A program made the position numbers and the translations under genes. Positions 56,850 through 64,000 of a stretch of DNA of 64,000 bases are shown here, piece after piece. Below the pieces are notes generated by a model that saw only the letters and a list, made by a program, of their open reading frames with translations, did no database searches and had not been told where the DNA came from. The first letter of the stretch is position 1, and each line of letters starts with the position of its first letter. Source of the stretch: Bacteroidales bacterium (GTDB lineage Bacteria > Bacteroidota > Bacteroidia > Bacteroidales > UBA932). Where the stretch lies: positions 25,713 through 89,712 of the forward strand of contig JAFRQH010000037.1 of assembly GCA_017428725.1 (NCBI GenBank), given 5' to 3'.

Positions 56850-56888
56850 AGAAAAAACCCCAAGATGGGGAATTGCGCCGAAAAAAGT

Positions 56889-56896
56889 TATCTTTG
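56889..56896 (+). promoter_or_regulatory. -7 box abutting the DUF2207 start
   Basis: TATCTTTG ends 5 nt before the ATG at 56902, predicting a leaderless mRNA. Confidence 0.7.
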
Positions 56897-56901
56897 TAAA
56901 T

Positions 56902-58602
56902 ATGAAACAGACGCGTTTATTCCTGATTGTGGCGGCGCTGCTCCTCTGGGCGCCGGTCCTGGACGCCTCGAAGGTGCCTGACGTGGACATTTCCGTCCGG
57001 CTGGGCCGGGACGGCGCCGCGCACATCCGCGAGATATGGGATGTCGACGTGGATGAGGGGACGGAGTGGTACCTGGTCCGCAAGAACCTCGGAGACATCG
57101 AGATATCCGGCCTGCGGGTCCGCAACGAGGAGGGCCTGCAGTATGTCGACGAAGGCGAGTGGGACACCGACCGGACCCTGCGGCAGAAGGCCGGCCGCTG
57201 CGGCATCGTCCACACGCGCGACGGCTGCGAGATCTGCTGGGGCCTGGGCAGCCACGGCCAGCATACATTCATCGTGGAGTATGTGATGAGCAATGCCGTC
57301 AAGACCCTGCAGGACTACGACATGCTGCACCTGCAGCTGGTCTCCCCCGGCCTGTCCTCGCCGCCTTCCCACGTGCGCGTGGCCATCCGTGCGCAGGAGG
57401 ACGTGGGCGCGCAGATCGACACGTCCAACGTCCGCGTCTGGGGCTTCGGTTTTCACGGCCAGGCCTCCCTGGAGGACAATACCGTCATCTTCGAATCCAC
57501 GGAGCCCTTCCAGTATATGAGTTCCGTGATCGTCCTGCTGCGCTTCGACAAGGGGCTCTTCGCGTCGCCGAGCGTGCAGGACCGTCCGTTCCAGGAGGCG
57601 CTGGACCAGGCGCTCGAAGGCGCCGACTTCGGCGGTGGGGATTCGGACGACGACGACTGGCTGGCGACGCTCTTCGGGATGCTCATCACGTTCGTGATGC
57701 TGTTCTCCTTCGTGGCCCCCATCTTCAATGCGTTGGGGGGCGCGCGGGTCTCCAAGCGGACGAAGCGCCAGATACTCGGCGTGCGGCCCGCCCAGGTGGA
57801 CTGGTGCCGGGACCTGCCTTTCGGGGGCGACCTGTTCGCCTCGGACGTCACCCTGACGCGGCTCGGCGAGGACCGCAAGAACAACGCGCTGGCTTCCGCC
57901 CTGATCCTCAAGATGATCTACGAGGGCAACCTCGAGGTCCGCAAGGACGCTTCCGGCAAGGTCGAGATCACATTCAGCGACAAGAGTCTCCAGAATCTTC
58001 CGGCGCCGGCCGTCGACTTGTTCAAGATGATGCGGGATGCCAGCGGACAGGACAAGGTCCTGCAGGACACGGAATTTTCCGCCTGGTCCAAGAAGAACCG
58101 CAAGCGGCTGACCGACTGGACCTCCTCCATCAGTTCCCTGGGGGAGCGGAAGCTCAAGGACGCCGGATGGTCTCGCGGGCGCGTGTATACGGATTCCGGC
58201 CAGGCCGAGGCGCGCAAGTTGATGGGGCTCAAGAAGTTCCTCCAGGACTTCACGCTCACGGGTGAGCGCGAGACGGTCGAGGTGCACCTCTGGCAGGAAT
58301 ACCTGGTGTTCGGCTCGCTGTACGGAATCGCCAACAAGGTGGCCAAGCAGCTCAAGGACATCGATCCGGTGCTGTTCGAGAAGACGGTGGTCTACGACTA
58401 CACGACCTTCGACACCCTCCTGACGATGACCAACAGCATGGCGCGCGCCATCACCAACGCCAACTACGTCCGCTCTTCGTCCGGCTCGTCCGGTTCGGGC
58501 GGCTGGGGCAGCGGCAACAGCTGGGGCGGCTTCGGCGGCGGCACTTCCTTCGGGGGCGGCGGCGGTTTCAGTGGCGGCGGCTTCGGCGGCGGGGCCCGCT
58601 AG
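56902..58602 (+). CDS. DUF2207 domain membrane protein with Gly-rich tail
   Basis: The protein has 566 residues. A signal peptide is followed by an extracytoplasmic beta-rich domain (V-D-I-S-V-R-L-G-R-D-G-A-A-H-I-R-E-I-W-D), one membrane helix near residue 255 (G-M-L-I-T-F-V-M-L-F-S-F-V) and a long cytoplasmic domain. The end is a low-complexity Ser/Gly tail (about residues 525-566). This is the DUF2207 (YciQ-like) layout; function unknown. Its stop lies 3 bases from the convergent DUF2130 stop. Confidence 0.85.
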   Translation: MKQTRLFLIVAALLLWAPVLDASKVPDVDISVRLGRDGAAHIREIWDVDVDEGTEWYLVRKNLGDIEISGLRVRNEEGLQYVDEGEWDTDRTLRQKAGRCGIVHTRDGCEICWGLGSHGQHTFIVEYVMSNAVKTLQDYDMLHLQLVSPGLSSPPSHVRVAIRAQEDVGAQIDTSNVRVWGFGFHGQASLEDNTVIFESTEPFQYMSSVIVLLRFDKGLFASPSVQDRPFQEALDQALEGADFGGGDSDDDDWLATLFGMLITFVMLFSFVAPIFNALGGARVSKRTKRQILGVRPAQVDWCRDLPFGGDLFASDVTLTRLGEDRKNNALASALILKMIYEGNLEVRKDASGKVEITFSDKSLQNLPAPAVDLFKMMRDASGQDKVLQDTEFSAWSKKNRKRLTDWTSSISSLGERKLKDAGWSRGRVYTDSGQAEARKLMGLKKFLQDFTLTGERETVEVHLWQEYLVFGSLYGIANKVAKQLKDIDPVLFEKTVVYDYTTFDTLLTMTNSMARAITNANYVRSSSGSSGSGGWGSGNSWGGFGGGTSFGGGGGFSGGGFGGGAR

Positions 58603-58605
58603 CCC

Positions 58606-59886
58606 TTATTGGTCGTCCGGCCCTTCGTCGGCGGCTTTCCGGGCACGGGCCTCCTCGAAGGCGGCCTTCATGGTCGGATTGCCCCGGGTCAGTTTCTTGA
58701 TGGTCAGCTCGTCGGCCTTGTTGTTGGCCAGGCGGAGGTTGTTCTCCGATTTGGTGAGGTTGTCCCGGACCGCCTCCAGGTGCTTGATGGTCTTGTCGAT
58801 TTCCTCGATGGCGGCCTTGAACTGGCGGCTGGCCAGGTCGTAGTTGCGGGCGAAGCCGTCGCGGAAGGACTGGAGCTGGTTCTCGAAATTGGTCACGTCC
58901 ACGCTCTGGCTCCGGGCTTCCGCCAGCTGCTTGCGGTACTCCAGGGACTTCTTGGAGGTCTGGACCAGCAGGGTGATGATGGGGATGAAGTTGTCGGGAC
59001 GCACCACGTACATCTTCTCGTAACCCGGGGCGACCACGATGCCGTTGTTGTACAGGTCGTTGTCGGGCTCCAGCATGGACACCAGCACCGCGAACTCGCA
59101 GTCCTTCTTCCGGCGGTCCTTGTCCAGCTTGTCGAAGAAGTCGGCGTTCCGGTGCTTGGTGGAGGTCTCGTCGCCCTCGTTCTTCATCTCGAACATGATG
59201 GAGATGTACTCCACGCCGTCCTCCTTGTCCCGGAAGATGAAGTCGCCCTTGGTGCCCTTCGTCTCGCCGTCCTGCCGGACGGCCTCGTTGTCCTTCTCCA
59301 GGCTCGCGTGCGGCATCACGGGCAGTAGCAGCTGGTTGTACTGCCCGTAGCAGTACTGCTCCAGGTCTTCGCCGATGAGCTTGACGGTGCGCTTGGCCTT
59401 GAAGTTCTTGTACCACTCGACCTCTTTCTCCAGGCCCTCCTTCTCGGCGCGGTGCCTGTCCGCCAGCGCTTTCTCGCGCTCGGCGGCGAGGCTGCGCTCG
59501 TTCGCGGCTTCGGTGAGGATGCGGGTGATCTGCTCCTCCTTCCTGCGGAGCTGCTCGTCCTTGCTGCGCAGCGCATCGGCGGCGTTCTGCCGCTCCCGCA
59601 GGCGGATGGCCTCGATCTCGAGCCCCTTGTTCTGCTCCCAGCCCTCGAGCTTCTGCTGGAGGGCGGTGATCTCCTGGTCCTTCGCGGAGAGCTCCCGGTC
59701 GTGGCGCACGGCGTCCTGGGCGGCCTTGCGGTCCTCTTCCGCCTGCCGGATCCGCTTGAAGTCCGCCAAGCGGCGGTCCAGTTCGGTATTGAACTCCTCG
59801 GTCCTTACCTGGCTGAGGAGGGCGGCGAAGTCGGCGTCATCCACCGTGATGACGTTGCCGCACTTGGGGCATCTGATCTCTTTCAT
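58606..59886 (-). CDS. DUF2130 coiled-coil protein with zinc ribbon
   Basis: The protein has 426 residues. An N-terminal C-P-K-C-G half zinc ribbon leads into a long coiled coil (about residues 35-175, rich in Glu, Arg, Lys). A globular core follows with G-D-F-I-F, then F-E-M-K-N-E, a D...ExK arrangement like the PD-(D/E)XK nuclease fold, and a second coiled coil. This matches DUF2130, a predicted nuclease-like family with no settled role. A TATATTCG element about 35 nt upstream is a weak promoter candidate. Confidence 0.85.
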   Translation of the reverse strand: MKEIRCPKCGNVITVDDADFAALLSQVRTEEFNTELDRRLADFKRIRQAEEDRKAAQDAVRHDRELSAKDQEITALQQKLEGWEQNKGLEIEAIRLRERQNAADALRSKDEQLRRKEEQITRILTEAANERSLAAEREKALADRHRAEKEGLEKEVEWYKNFKAKRTVKLIGEDLEQYCYGQYNQLLLPVMPHASLEKDNEAVRQDGETKGTKGDFIFRDKEDGVEYISIMFEMKNEGDETSTKHRNADFFDKLDKDRRKKDCEFAVLVSMLEPDNDLYNNGIVVAPGYEKMYVVRPDNFIPIITLLVQTSKKSLEYRKQLAEARSQSVDVTNFENQLQSFRDGFARNYDLASRQFKAAIEEIDKTIKHLEAVRDNLTKSENNLRLANNKADELTIKKLTRGNPTMKAAFEEARARKAADEGPDDQ

Positions 59887-59980
59887 CTGTCTCCGATCCT
59901 TGCATTATCGTCCACCGAATATACGAAAAAACACCGGATCGGCAAAAGCCTCCGGCATCCGTCCCGCCGGTTCACTATGA

Positions 59981-60000
59981 CTGAGGGGCGTCCCCCTCAG
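59981..60000. repeat. Short hairpin at the edge of the palindromic repeat region
   Basis: CTGAGGGG and CCCCTCAG form a perfect 8-bp stem. It precedes the long inverted repeat. The 358-nt region 59887-60244 has no gene. Confidence 0.5.
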
Positions 60001-60037
60001 ACTCCCCCGTCGCTTCGCTCCGAATCTATTCGCCCAA

Positions 60038-60185
60038 CCGGAATGCTACAGCGAGACAGGCAGGGGTCCTTTGAGGAGCATTCTGCCCGGGTAGGGCCGC
60101 AGTCAGCATCGCGTGACACAGTCCGCGATGCGCGGATGCGCGTGCGACGAAAAGGATCCCTGCCTGTCTCGCTGTAGCATTCCGG
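60038..60185. repeat. Palindromic element with 35-bp inverted repeats
   Basis: Arms 60038-60072 and 60151-60185 are complementary over 35 bp with one difference, which would be a G-U pair in RNA. The 78-nt interior holds a second perfect stem, GCATCGCG / CGCGATGC. There is no coding capacity beyond overlapping short ORFs on both strands. It could be a MITE-like repeat or a structured RNA. Confidence 0.7.
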
Positions 60186-60210
60186 GTCGAGACGGTCTGC
60201 CATAAACGCC

Positions 60211-60237
60211 GAATGACAGCCACAAGGGCTGTCATTC
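60211..60237 (-). terminator. Hairpin downstream of tRNA-Gly
   Basis: Perfect 11-bp stem GAATGACAGCC / GGCTGTCATTC with a 5-nt loop begins 7 nt after the tRNA 3' end. No strong T-run; likely the tRNA transcript end or processing signal. Confidence 0.6.
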
Positions 60238-60244
60238 ATCGTTT

Positions 60245-60320
60245 TGGAGCGGAAAACGGGGCTCGGACCCGCGACCTCAACCTTGGCAAGGTTGCGCTCT
60301 ACCAACTGAGCTATTTCCGC
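60245..60320 (-). tRNA. tRNA-Gly (anticodon GCC)
   Basis: The 76-nt minus-strand sequence folds as a cloverleaf: acceptor GCGGAAA/TTTCCGC, D-arm AGCTCAGTTGGTAGAGC, anticodon stem CAACC/GGTTG with loop TTGCCAA (anticodon GCC), and T-arm with GGTCCGAGCCC. The CCA end is encoded. A perfect -7 box lies 27 nt upstream. Confidence 0.95.
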
Positions 60321-60347
60321 AAAACCTTTTGCTTAGCGTTGGGACCA

Positions 60348-60355
60348 CAAAGATA
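60348..60355 (-). promoter_or_regulatory. -7 box of the tRNA-Gly gene
   Basis: On the minus strand TATCTTTG, 27 nt upstream of the mature tRNA 5' end. Confidence 0.65.
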
Positions 60356-60436
60356 GAGACATTTTTTGAAACGCCAAAATTTTTTTGTGTTTTTTGGGGT
60401 GGGCCGGGGACCGGACACAGACATCCCGAAAATTGC

Positions 60437-60444
60437 TATATTTG
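60437..60444 (+). promoter_or_regulatory. -7 box abutting the nitroreductase start
   Basis: TATATTTG ends 4 nt before the ATG at 60449, predicting a leaderless mRNA. Confidence 0.65.
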
Positions 60445-60448
60445 TTGT

Positions 60449-61090
60449 ATGAAACGTATCTGTACCCTGATGGCGGTGGCGCTGCTGAGCCTGACCGCCT
60501 GTGCCCAGAAGGCACCCAAGACCATCCAACTGCTCGAACCTTCCTACGACGAGGGCCTGACCCTGATGCAGGCGCTCAAGGAGCGCAAATCCTCCTCCGG
60601 ATTCACGGACAAGGAGATTCCGTTGCAGGACCTCTCCAACATCCTGTGGGCCGCCGTGGGCGTGAACCGTCCCGACGGCAAGCGCACCTCCCCGACGGGC
60701 TCCAACCGCCAGGAGATTGAAGTCTACGCCTTCTTCAAGACGGGCGCATACTATTACAATTACAAGAACCACACCCTCGAGCTGGTCAAGGAAGGCGACT
60801 TCCGCGGCCTGACCGGGCGGGGCGAGGCGGCCGGCGCCGCACTGGACCTGCTCTTCTTCGCCGACACGGACAAGACCACCGGGGAGAACCCCGCCGGCGG
60901 CGGTGCCGCCACGGTCTCCTACGTGGACGTGGGCTATGTGTCCCAGAATGTCTATCTGGCCTGCGCCAACGCGGGCATCGGCAGCCGCGCCCGCGGTGGG
61001 TGGGACCAGCAGAAACTGGTCGACACCCTCGGCATCAAGCCCTCGCTGGTGGTCGTGCTCGGCCAGACGGTGGGCTACTGCGCAGAGTAA
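60449..61090 (+). CDS. Nitroreductase-family lipoprotein (SagB-like)
   Basis: The protein has 213 residues from the ATG at 60449. Lipobox S-L-T-A-C-A-Q gives an exported lipoprotein, unlike usual cytoplasmic nitroreductases. The FMN-binding segments are L-K-E-R-K-S-S-S-G-F, W-A-A-V-G-V-N-R-P-D-G-K-R-T-S-P-T-G-S-N-R-Q, and Y-V-D-V-G-Y-V-S-Q-N-V-Y-L-A-C-A-N-A-G-I-G. The electron donor outside the cytoplasm is unknown. Longer upstream starts would precede the promoter box. Confidence 0.85.
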   Translation: MKRICTLMAVALLSLTACAQKAPKTIQLLEPSYDEGLTLMQALKERKSSSGFTDKEIPLQDLSNILWAAVGVNRPDGKRTSPTGSNRQEIEVYAFFKTGAYYYNYKNHTLELVKEGDFRGLTGRGEAAGAALDLLFFADTDKTTGENPAGGGAATVSYVDVGYVSQNVYLACANAGIGSRARGGWDQQKLVDTLGIKPSLVVVLGQTVGYCAE

Positions 61091-61096
61091 GTTCCC

Positions 61097-62173
61097 TTAA
61101 AAGAGTTGCAGGCAGACAGGATGGTTCACGCGGATCGTCCTGTCTCCTCTTAATGTCAGGGCACCGGTGGCGGCATCGCGCTCGTAGACCTCGATGGCGT
61201 CGTCGTCGCGGCAGGCGCACAGCAGCCAGCGGCCGTCGGGCGAGAGGGTGAAGTTGCGCGGGTGCGCGCCGGTGGGCTGGAAGCCCGCGCGGCTGACCCG
61301 CCCGCTCTGCGGATCAACGGCGAAGATGGCGATGCCCTCGCCGCGCAGCCTATGGCTGGTGTAGAGGAAGCGGCCGTCCGGACTGAGGTGGATGTCGGCG
61401 CTGCCCTTGCCGCGGCCGTTGTAGGCCTTGATCTCCTGGACGGGGGTGAGGGTGCCGTCCTCGTAGCGCAGCACGGTGAGCGTGTCGCCCAGTTCGCCCA
61501 GCAGGTAGCAGTAGCGGCCGTCCGCGCTGAACACGAAGTGGCGCGGACCGCTGCCGGGCGTGGCCTGGTAGGCGATGTCCGGCTCACCGACCGGCAGTTC
61601 GCCGGAGGCGGTCACGGGGAAGCGGCGGATCGCGTCGCAGCCCAGGTCGGAGGCGAAGATCCAGCGGCCGTCCGGCGAGGGCTGGCAGCAGTGCATCCGG
61701 GACTCCGGCCCGAAGGAGAAGGTCTTGCAGAGCGGCTTCAGCGCCCCCTCCGGGGTGGTCGGGAAGATGGAGACCGTCCCCCCGAAATAGTCCGCCGTGA
61801 AGATAAATCCGTTGCAATAGAGGATGTTGCAAGGGTTCCCGCTGCCGCGCCCCGTCGGGCAGTTGACCTCGAAGTTGATGATCTCCAGGTCGTCCGGGCT
61901 GAGCGTGAAGGCGTAGGCGCCCTGGGTCCCGTTGTTGAATTCGCTCACGGACCAGGCGCGCGTGCGGTCGGCGGAGGGGATGATGAAGGCGGGGTTGCGG
62001 GCGGCGGCGAAGTCCAGTTCGGTGCTCGCGCCGGTGGCGGGGTCGAAACGCATCAGCCACGCACCGGAGGCGTCGCCGCTGCCCGTGAAGGTGCCGATGA
62101 GCAGGCGCAGGTCCTGGGCCTGCAGGCTGACAGCCGCCAGCAGCAGGGCGGCGAGAAGTGCGGATTTGCGCAT
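61097..62173 (-). CDS. Lactonase-family beta-propeller protein (6-phosphogluconolactonase-like)
   Basis: The protein has 358 residues from the ATG at 62173, starting with a signal peptide (ending S-L-Q-A-Q). Seven propeller-type repeats are visible (S-P-D-G-R-W-I-F-A-S-D-L-G, S-A-D-G-R-Y-C-Y-L-L-G-E-L, S-P-D-G-R-F-L-Y-T-S-H-R, S-P-D-G-R-W-L-L). This is the YbhE/Pgl lactonase family. A secreted form is unlikely to serve the pentose phosphate pathway, so the substrate is open. It lies 7 bases after the esterase gene, same strand. Confidence 0.87.
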   Translation of the reverse strand: MRKSALLAALLLAAVSLQAQDLRLLIGTFTGSGDASGAWLMRFDPATGASTELDFAAARNPAFIIPSADRTRAWSVSEFNNGTQGAYAFTLSPDDLEIINFEVNCPTGRGSGNPCNILYCNGFIFTADYFGGTVSIFPTTPEGALKPLCKTFSFGPESRMHCCQPSPDGRWIFASDLGCDAIRRFPVTASGELPVGEPDIAYQATPGSGPRHFVFSADGRYCYLLGELGDTLTVLRYEDGTLTPVQEIKAYNGRGKGSADIHLSPDGRFLYTSHRLRGEGIAIFAVDPQSGRVSRAGFQPTGAHPRNFTLSPDGRWLLCACRDDDAIEVYERDAATGALTLRGDRTIRVNHPVCLQLF

Positions 62174-62180
62174 AACTTGC

Positions 62181-63581
62181 TTATTTGGTGAGCACGAAAG
62201 GATAGGCCGGCAGGCCGGCATCGTTGAACAGGTTGGGCTGGGCGGTCTCGCGCCAGGCGAAGCGCACGGCCGTGGGGGCCGGGACGCGGGGGCTGTAGAC
62301 GGCCACTTCGTCCTTGCCGACGATGTCGGCGAAAGCCGGATACCAGACCCCGTCGGGGCCGGCGATCTCGAACCACTTGAGCCGGGCGATGCTGCGCGGC
62401 TCCACGGAGTTGCTGCGGCCGCTCAGGCCCCCGCCGGCGTGGTCGAAACGCACGACCAGCCGTCCGCCGCCGCCCGCCGGGTCACCCTCTGCGCGGAGCG
62501 CCGCTGCGCGCGGCCCGCTCCACGCGCCGAGCGCGGTGCGCCCGTAGTGGCGGACCAGCGCCACGCGCGCCAGCCGCTCGCCGACGGCCCACTTGTACGA
62601 AGGGTGGATGTCCTCAAGGTTGTCCACGAGGTCGGAGATGAAGATCTGCGCGCTGTTGGGCACCGTCTGCTCGCTGCGCAGCTGTGTCTGCCAGAACAGC
62701 GGCAGGGCATCGGCCGTGACCTTGGACTGCCGGTGCATCCGGTCGGAGAAGGTGTGCGGGGCGAGCATCACGCTGTAGGCGGGCGCATCCGGGGAGGCGA
62801 AGCCCTCCCGCCAGAAGGAAATAAGCTTCTCGTAGTCAGCGAGATAGTGGTCATTGCACTGGGCCAGGTCGGTCTCTCCCTGGTACCACAGGATCCCGGC
62901 GATGGCGTAGGGCATCAGCGGCTCGACCATCCGGGAGCCGAGGTTGCCGCCGGGCAGCCACTGCGCGATGGCGGAGCCTCCCACGGAGGCGGAGATGAGC
63001 CCCACGGGCACGCCCAGCTCCTCCTGGACCTTCTTGGCGAAGAAATAGCCGGCCGCGGAGACGGGGGCGAGGGACTCGCCGTCCGCAATCTTCCACGCGT
63101 CCTTCGGGGGCACGCCGCGCTGCGCCGGCCGGCTGCCGCTCAGGTAGACGCGGATCCGGGGATTGGCCGGCTTCTGCAGCTCCGCCGTGGCCAGGTCTTC
63201 GCCCTTGCGGGGCGGCGCCTGCCAGGTGCGGCGCATCTCATAGGCCATATTGGACTGGCCGGAGGCGAGCCACACCTCGCCGTAGACGACGTCGGCGAAA
63301 CGCAGCGTCTCTTTCTTTCCCTTGACCTGCAGGACATAGGCGGTGCCGTCGGCCTGCCCGGCGGGCAGTTCCGCGCACCACGCGCCGTCCTTGCCGGCGC
63401 GGACCTTGACCGTGGCCACGGCCGCCCCGCCCGCTTCGGGCGTCAGGGTGACGACGAGTTGTTCTTTGGGGGCGGCCTCGCCCCAGACGGGCACGGGGCG
63501 GCCCTGCTGCAGGACCATATGGTCGGAGAAGATCTGCGGCATCACCACCGCAAGGATCTGGAGGATGATAAAGGAACGCAT
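62181..63581 (-). CDS. Sialate O-acetylesterase-like protein (SASA family)
   Basis: The protein has 466 residues. A short hydrophobic N-terminus leads to I-F-S-D-H-M-V-L-Q-Q-G-R-P-V-P-V-W-G, the family's opening motif. The SGNH nucleophile Ser110 is in W-L-A-S-G-Q-S-N-M, and Asp/His are in D-I-H-P-S-Y-K. It removes O-acetyl groups from sialic acid or other glycans. The ATG at 63581 is 6 nt after the -7 box; the gene probably heads a two-gene unit with the lactonase. Confidence 0.9.
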   Translation of the reverse strand: MRSFIILQILAVVMPQIFSDHMVLQQGRPVPVWGEAAPKEQLVVTLTPEAGGAAVATVKVRAGKDGAWCAELPAGQADGTAYVLQVKGKKETLRFADVVYGEVWLASGQSNMAYEMRRTWQAPPRKGEDLATAELQKPANPRIRVYLSGSRPAQRGVPPKDAWKIADGESLAPVSAAGYFFAKKVQEELGVPVGLISASVGGSAIAQWLPGGNLGSRMVEPLMPYAIAGILWYQGETDLAQCNDHYLADYEKLISFWREGFASPDAPAYSVMLAPHTFSDRMHRQSKVTADALPLFWQTQLRSEQTVPNSAQIFISDLVDNLEDIHPSYKWAVGERLARVALVRHYGRTALGAWSGPRAAALRAEGDPAGGGGRLVVRFDHAGGGLSGRSNSVEPRSIARLKWFEIAGPDGVWYPAFADIVGKDEVAVYSPRVPAPTAVRFAWRETAQPNLFNDAGLPAYPFVLTK

Positions 63582-63587
63582 AACACA

Positions 63588-63595
63588 CAAAGATA
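63588..63595 (-). promoter_or_regulatory. -7 box abutting the SASA esterase start
   Basis: TATCTTTG on the minus strand, 6 nt before the ATG at 63581 and squeezed between it and the clpB stop. Confidence 0.7.
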
Positions 63596-63600
63596 ATAAA

Positions 63601-64000
<400 letters not shown>

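Noticed and set aside
60026..60235. ORFs on both strands over the palindromic element
   Set aside because: They are translations of the inverted repeat and have no independent support.

Overview
The window looks like a chromosomal segment of an uncultured, GC-rich (roughly two-thirds GC by eye) anaerobic member of the Bacteroidales (Bacteroidota). The evidence is a SusC/SusD glycan-uptake pair, trp genes in the order trpB-E-G-D-C-F-A, a DUF6377 regulator, Ser-type sulfatase, S9 peptidases, repeated use of the Bacteroidota -7 promoter element TAnnTTTG, and near absence of Shine-Dalgarno sequences. A gut or rumen origin is inference from gene content only. Both ends are cut inside genes: an acyltransferase on the left and a ClpB-type chaperone on the right.

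Layout. 1-2.1 kb: acyltransferase 3 C-terminus, a bile acid:Na+ symporter-family transporter, and a small unknown protein. 2.1-5.9 kb (minus): GH92 mannosidase-like protein and alkaline phosphatase. 5.9-19.3 kb (plus): a polysaccharide utilization locus with a DUF6377 regulator, SusC, SusD, a PKD-containing surface lipoprotein with a duplicated C-terminal module, BACON-GH16, GH3 and GH30. This enzyme set fits beta-1,3-glucan carrying beta-1,6 branches (laminarin-like). 19.3-22.5 kb (minus): C69 peptidase and sulfatase. 22.5-25.2 kb (plus): secreted unknown protein, pheS, queuosine-precursor transporter and queF. 25.3-27.8 kb (plus): [FeFe]-hydrogenase maturases hydG and hydF. 27.7-36.0 kb (minus): a ten-gene hydrogenase operon with a trimeric HydABC-like enzyme, a cysteine-free ferredoxin-fold protein, and a six-gene module of two ATPase-fold proteins, two DRTGG proteins, a PHP protein and a degenerate hydrogenase-like Fe-S protein. 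36.4-41.1 kb (plus): aconitase, isocitrate dehydrogenase and citrate synthase, the oxidative branch to 2-oxoglutarate. 41.1-47.7 kb (minus): the complete trp operon, preceded by a leader peptide with three consecutive Trp codons and an intrinsic terminator. 47.7-64 kb: two S9 peptidases, DUF554, CreD with paired operators, a TIR-transmembrane protein facing a Nudix protein, DUF2207, DUF2130, a palindromic repeat element, tRNA-Gly(GCC), a nitroreductase-family lipoprotein, a lactonase-family protein, a sialate O-acetylesterase-like protein and the clpB end.

How the genes work together. The PUL would bind and import beta-glucan oligosaccharides and hydrolyse them to glucose. Fermentation would give NADH and reduced ferredoxin, which the HydABC-like hydrogenase could reoxidise by making H2. 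The acn-icd-gltA operon supplies 2-oxoglutarate and the trp operon makes tryptophan under what looks like translation-coupled attenuation.

The most notable observations are the trp leader/attenuator, the uncharacterised module attached to the hydrogenase, the loss of all cysteines in the first hydrogenase gene, promoter boxes lying 4-7 nt from start codons (predicting leaderless mRNAs), almost no space between convergent genes, and palindromic repeats inside GH92 and trpC reading frames. No CRISPR array, insertion sequence or phage gene was seen.
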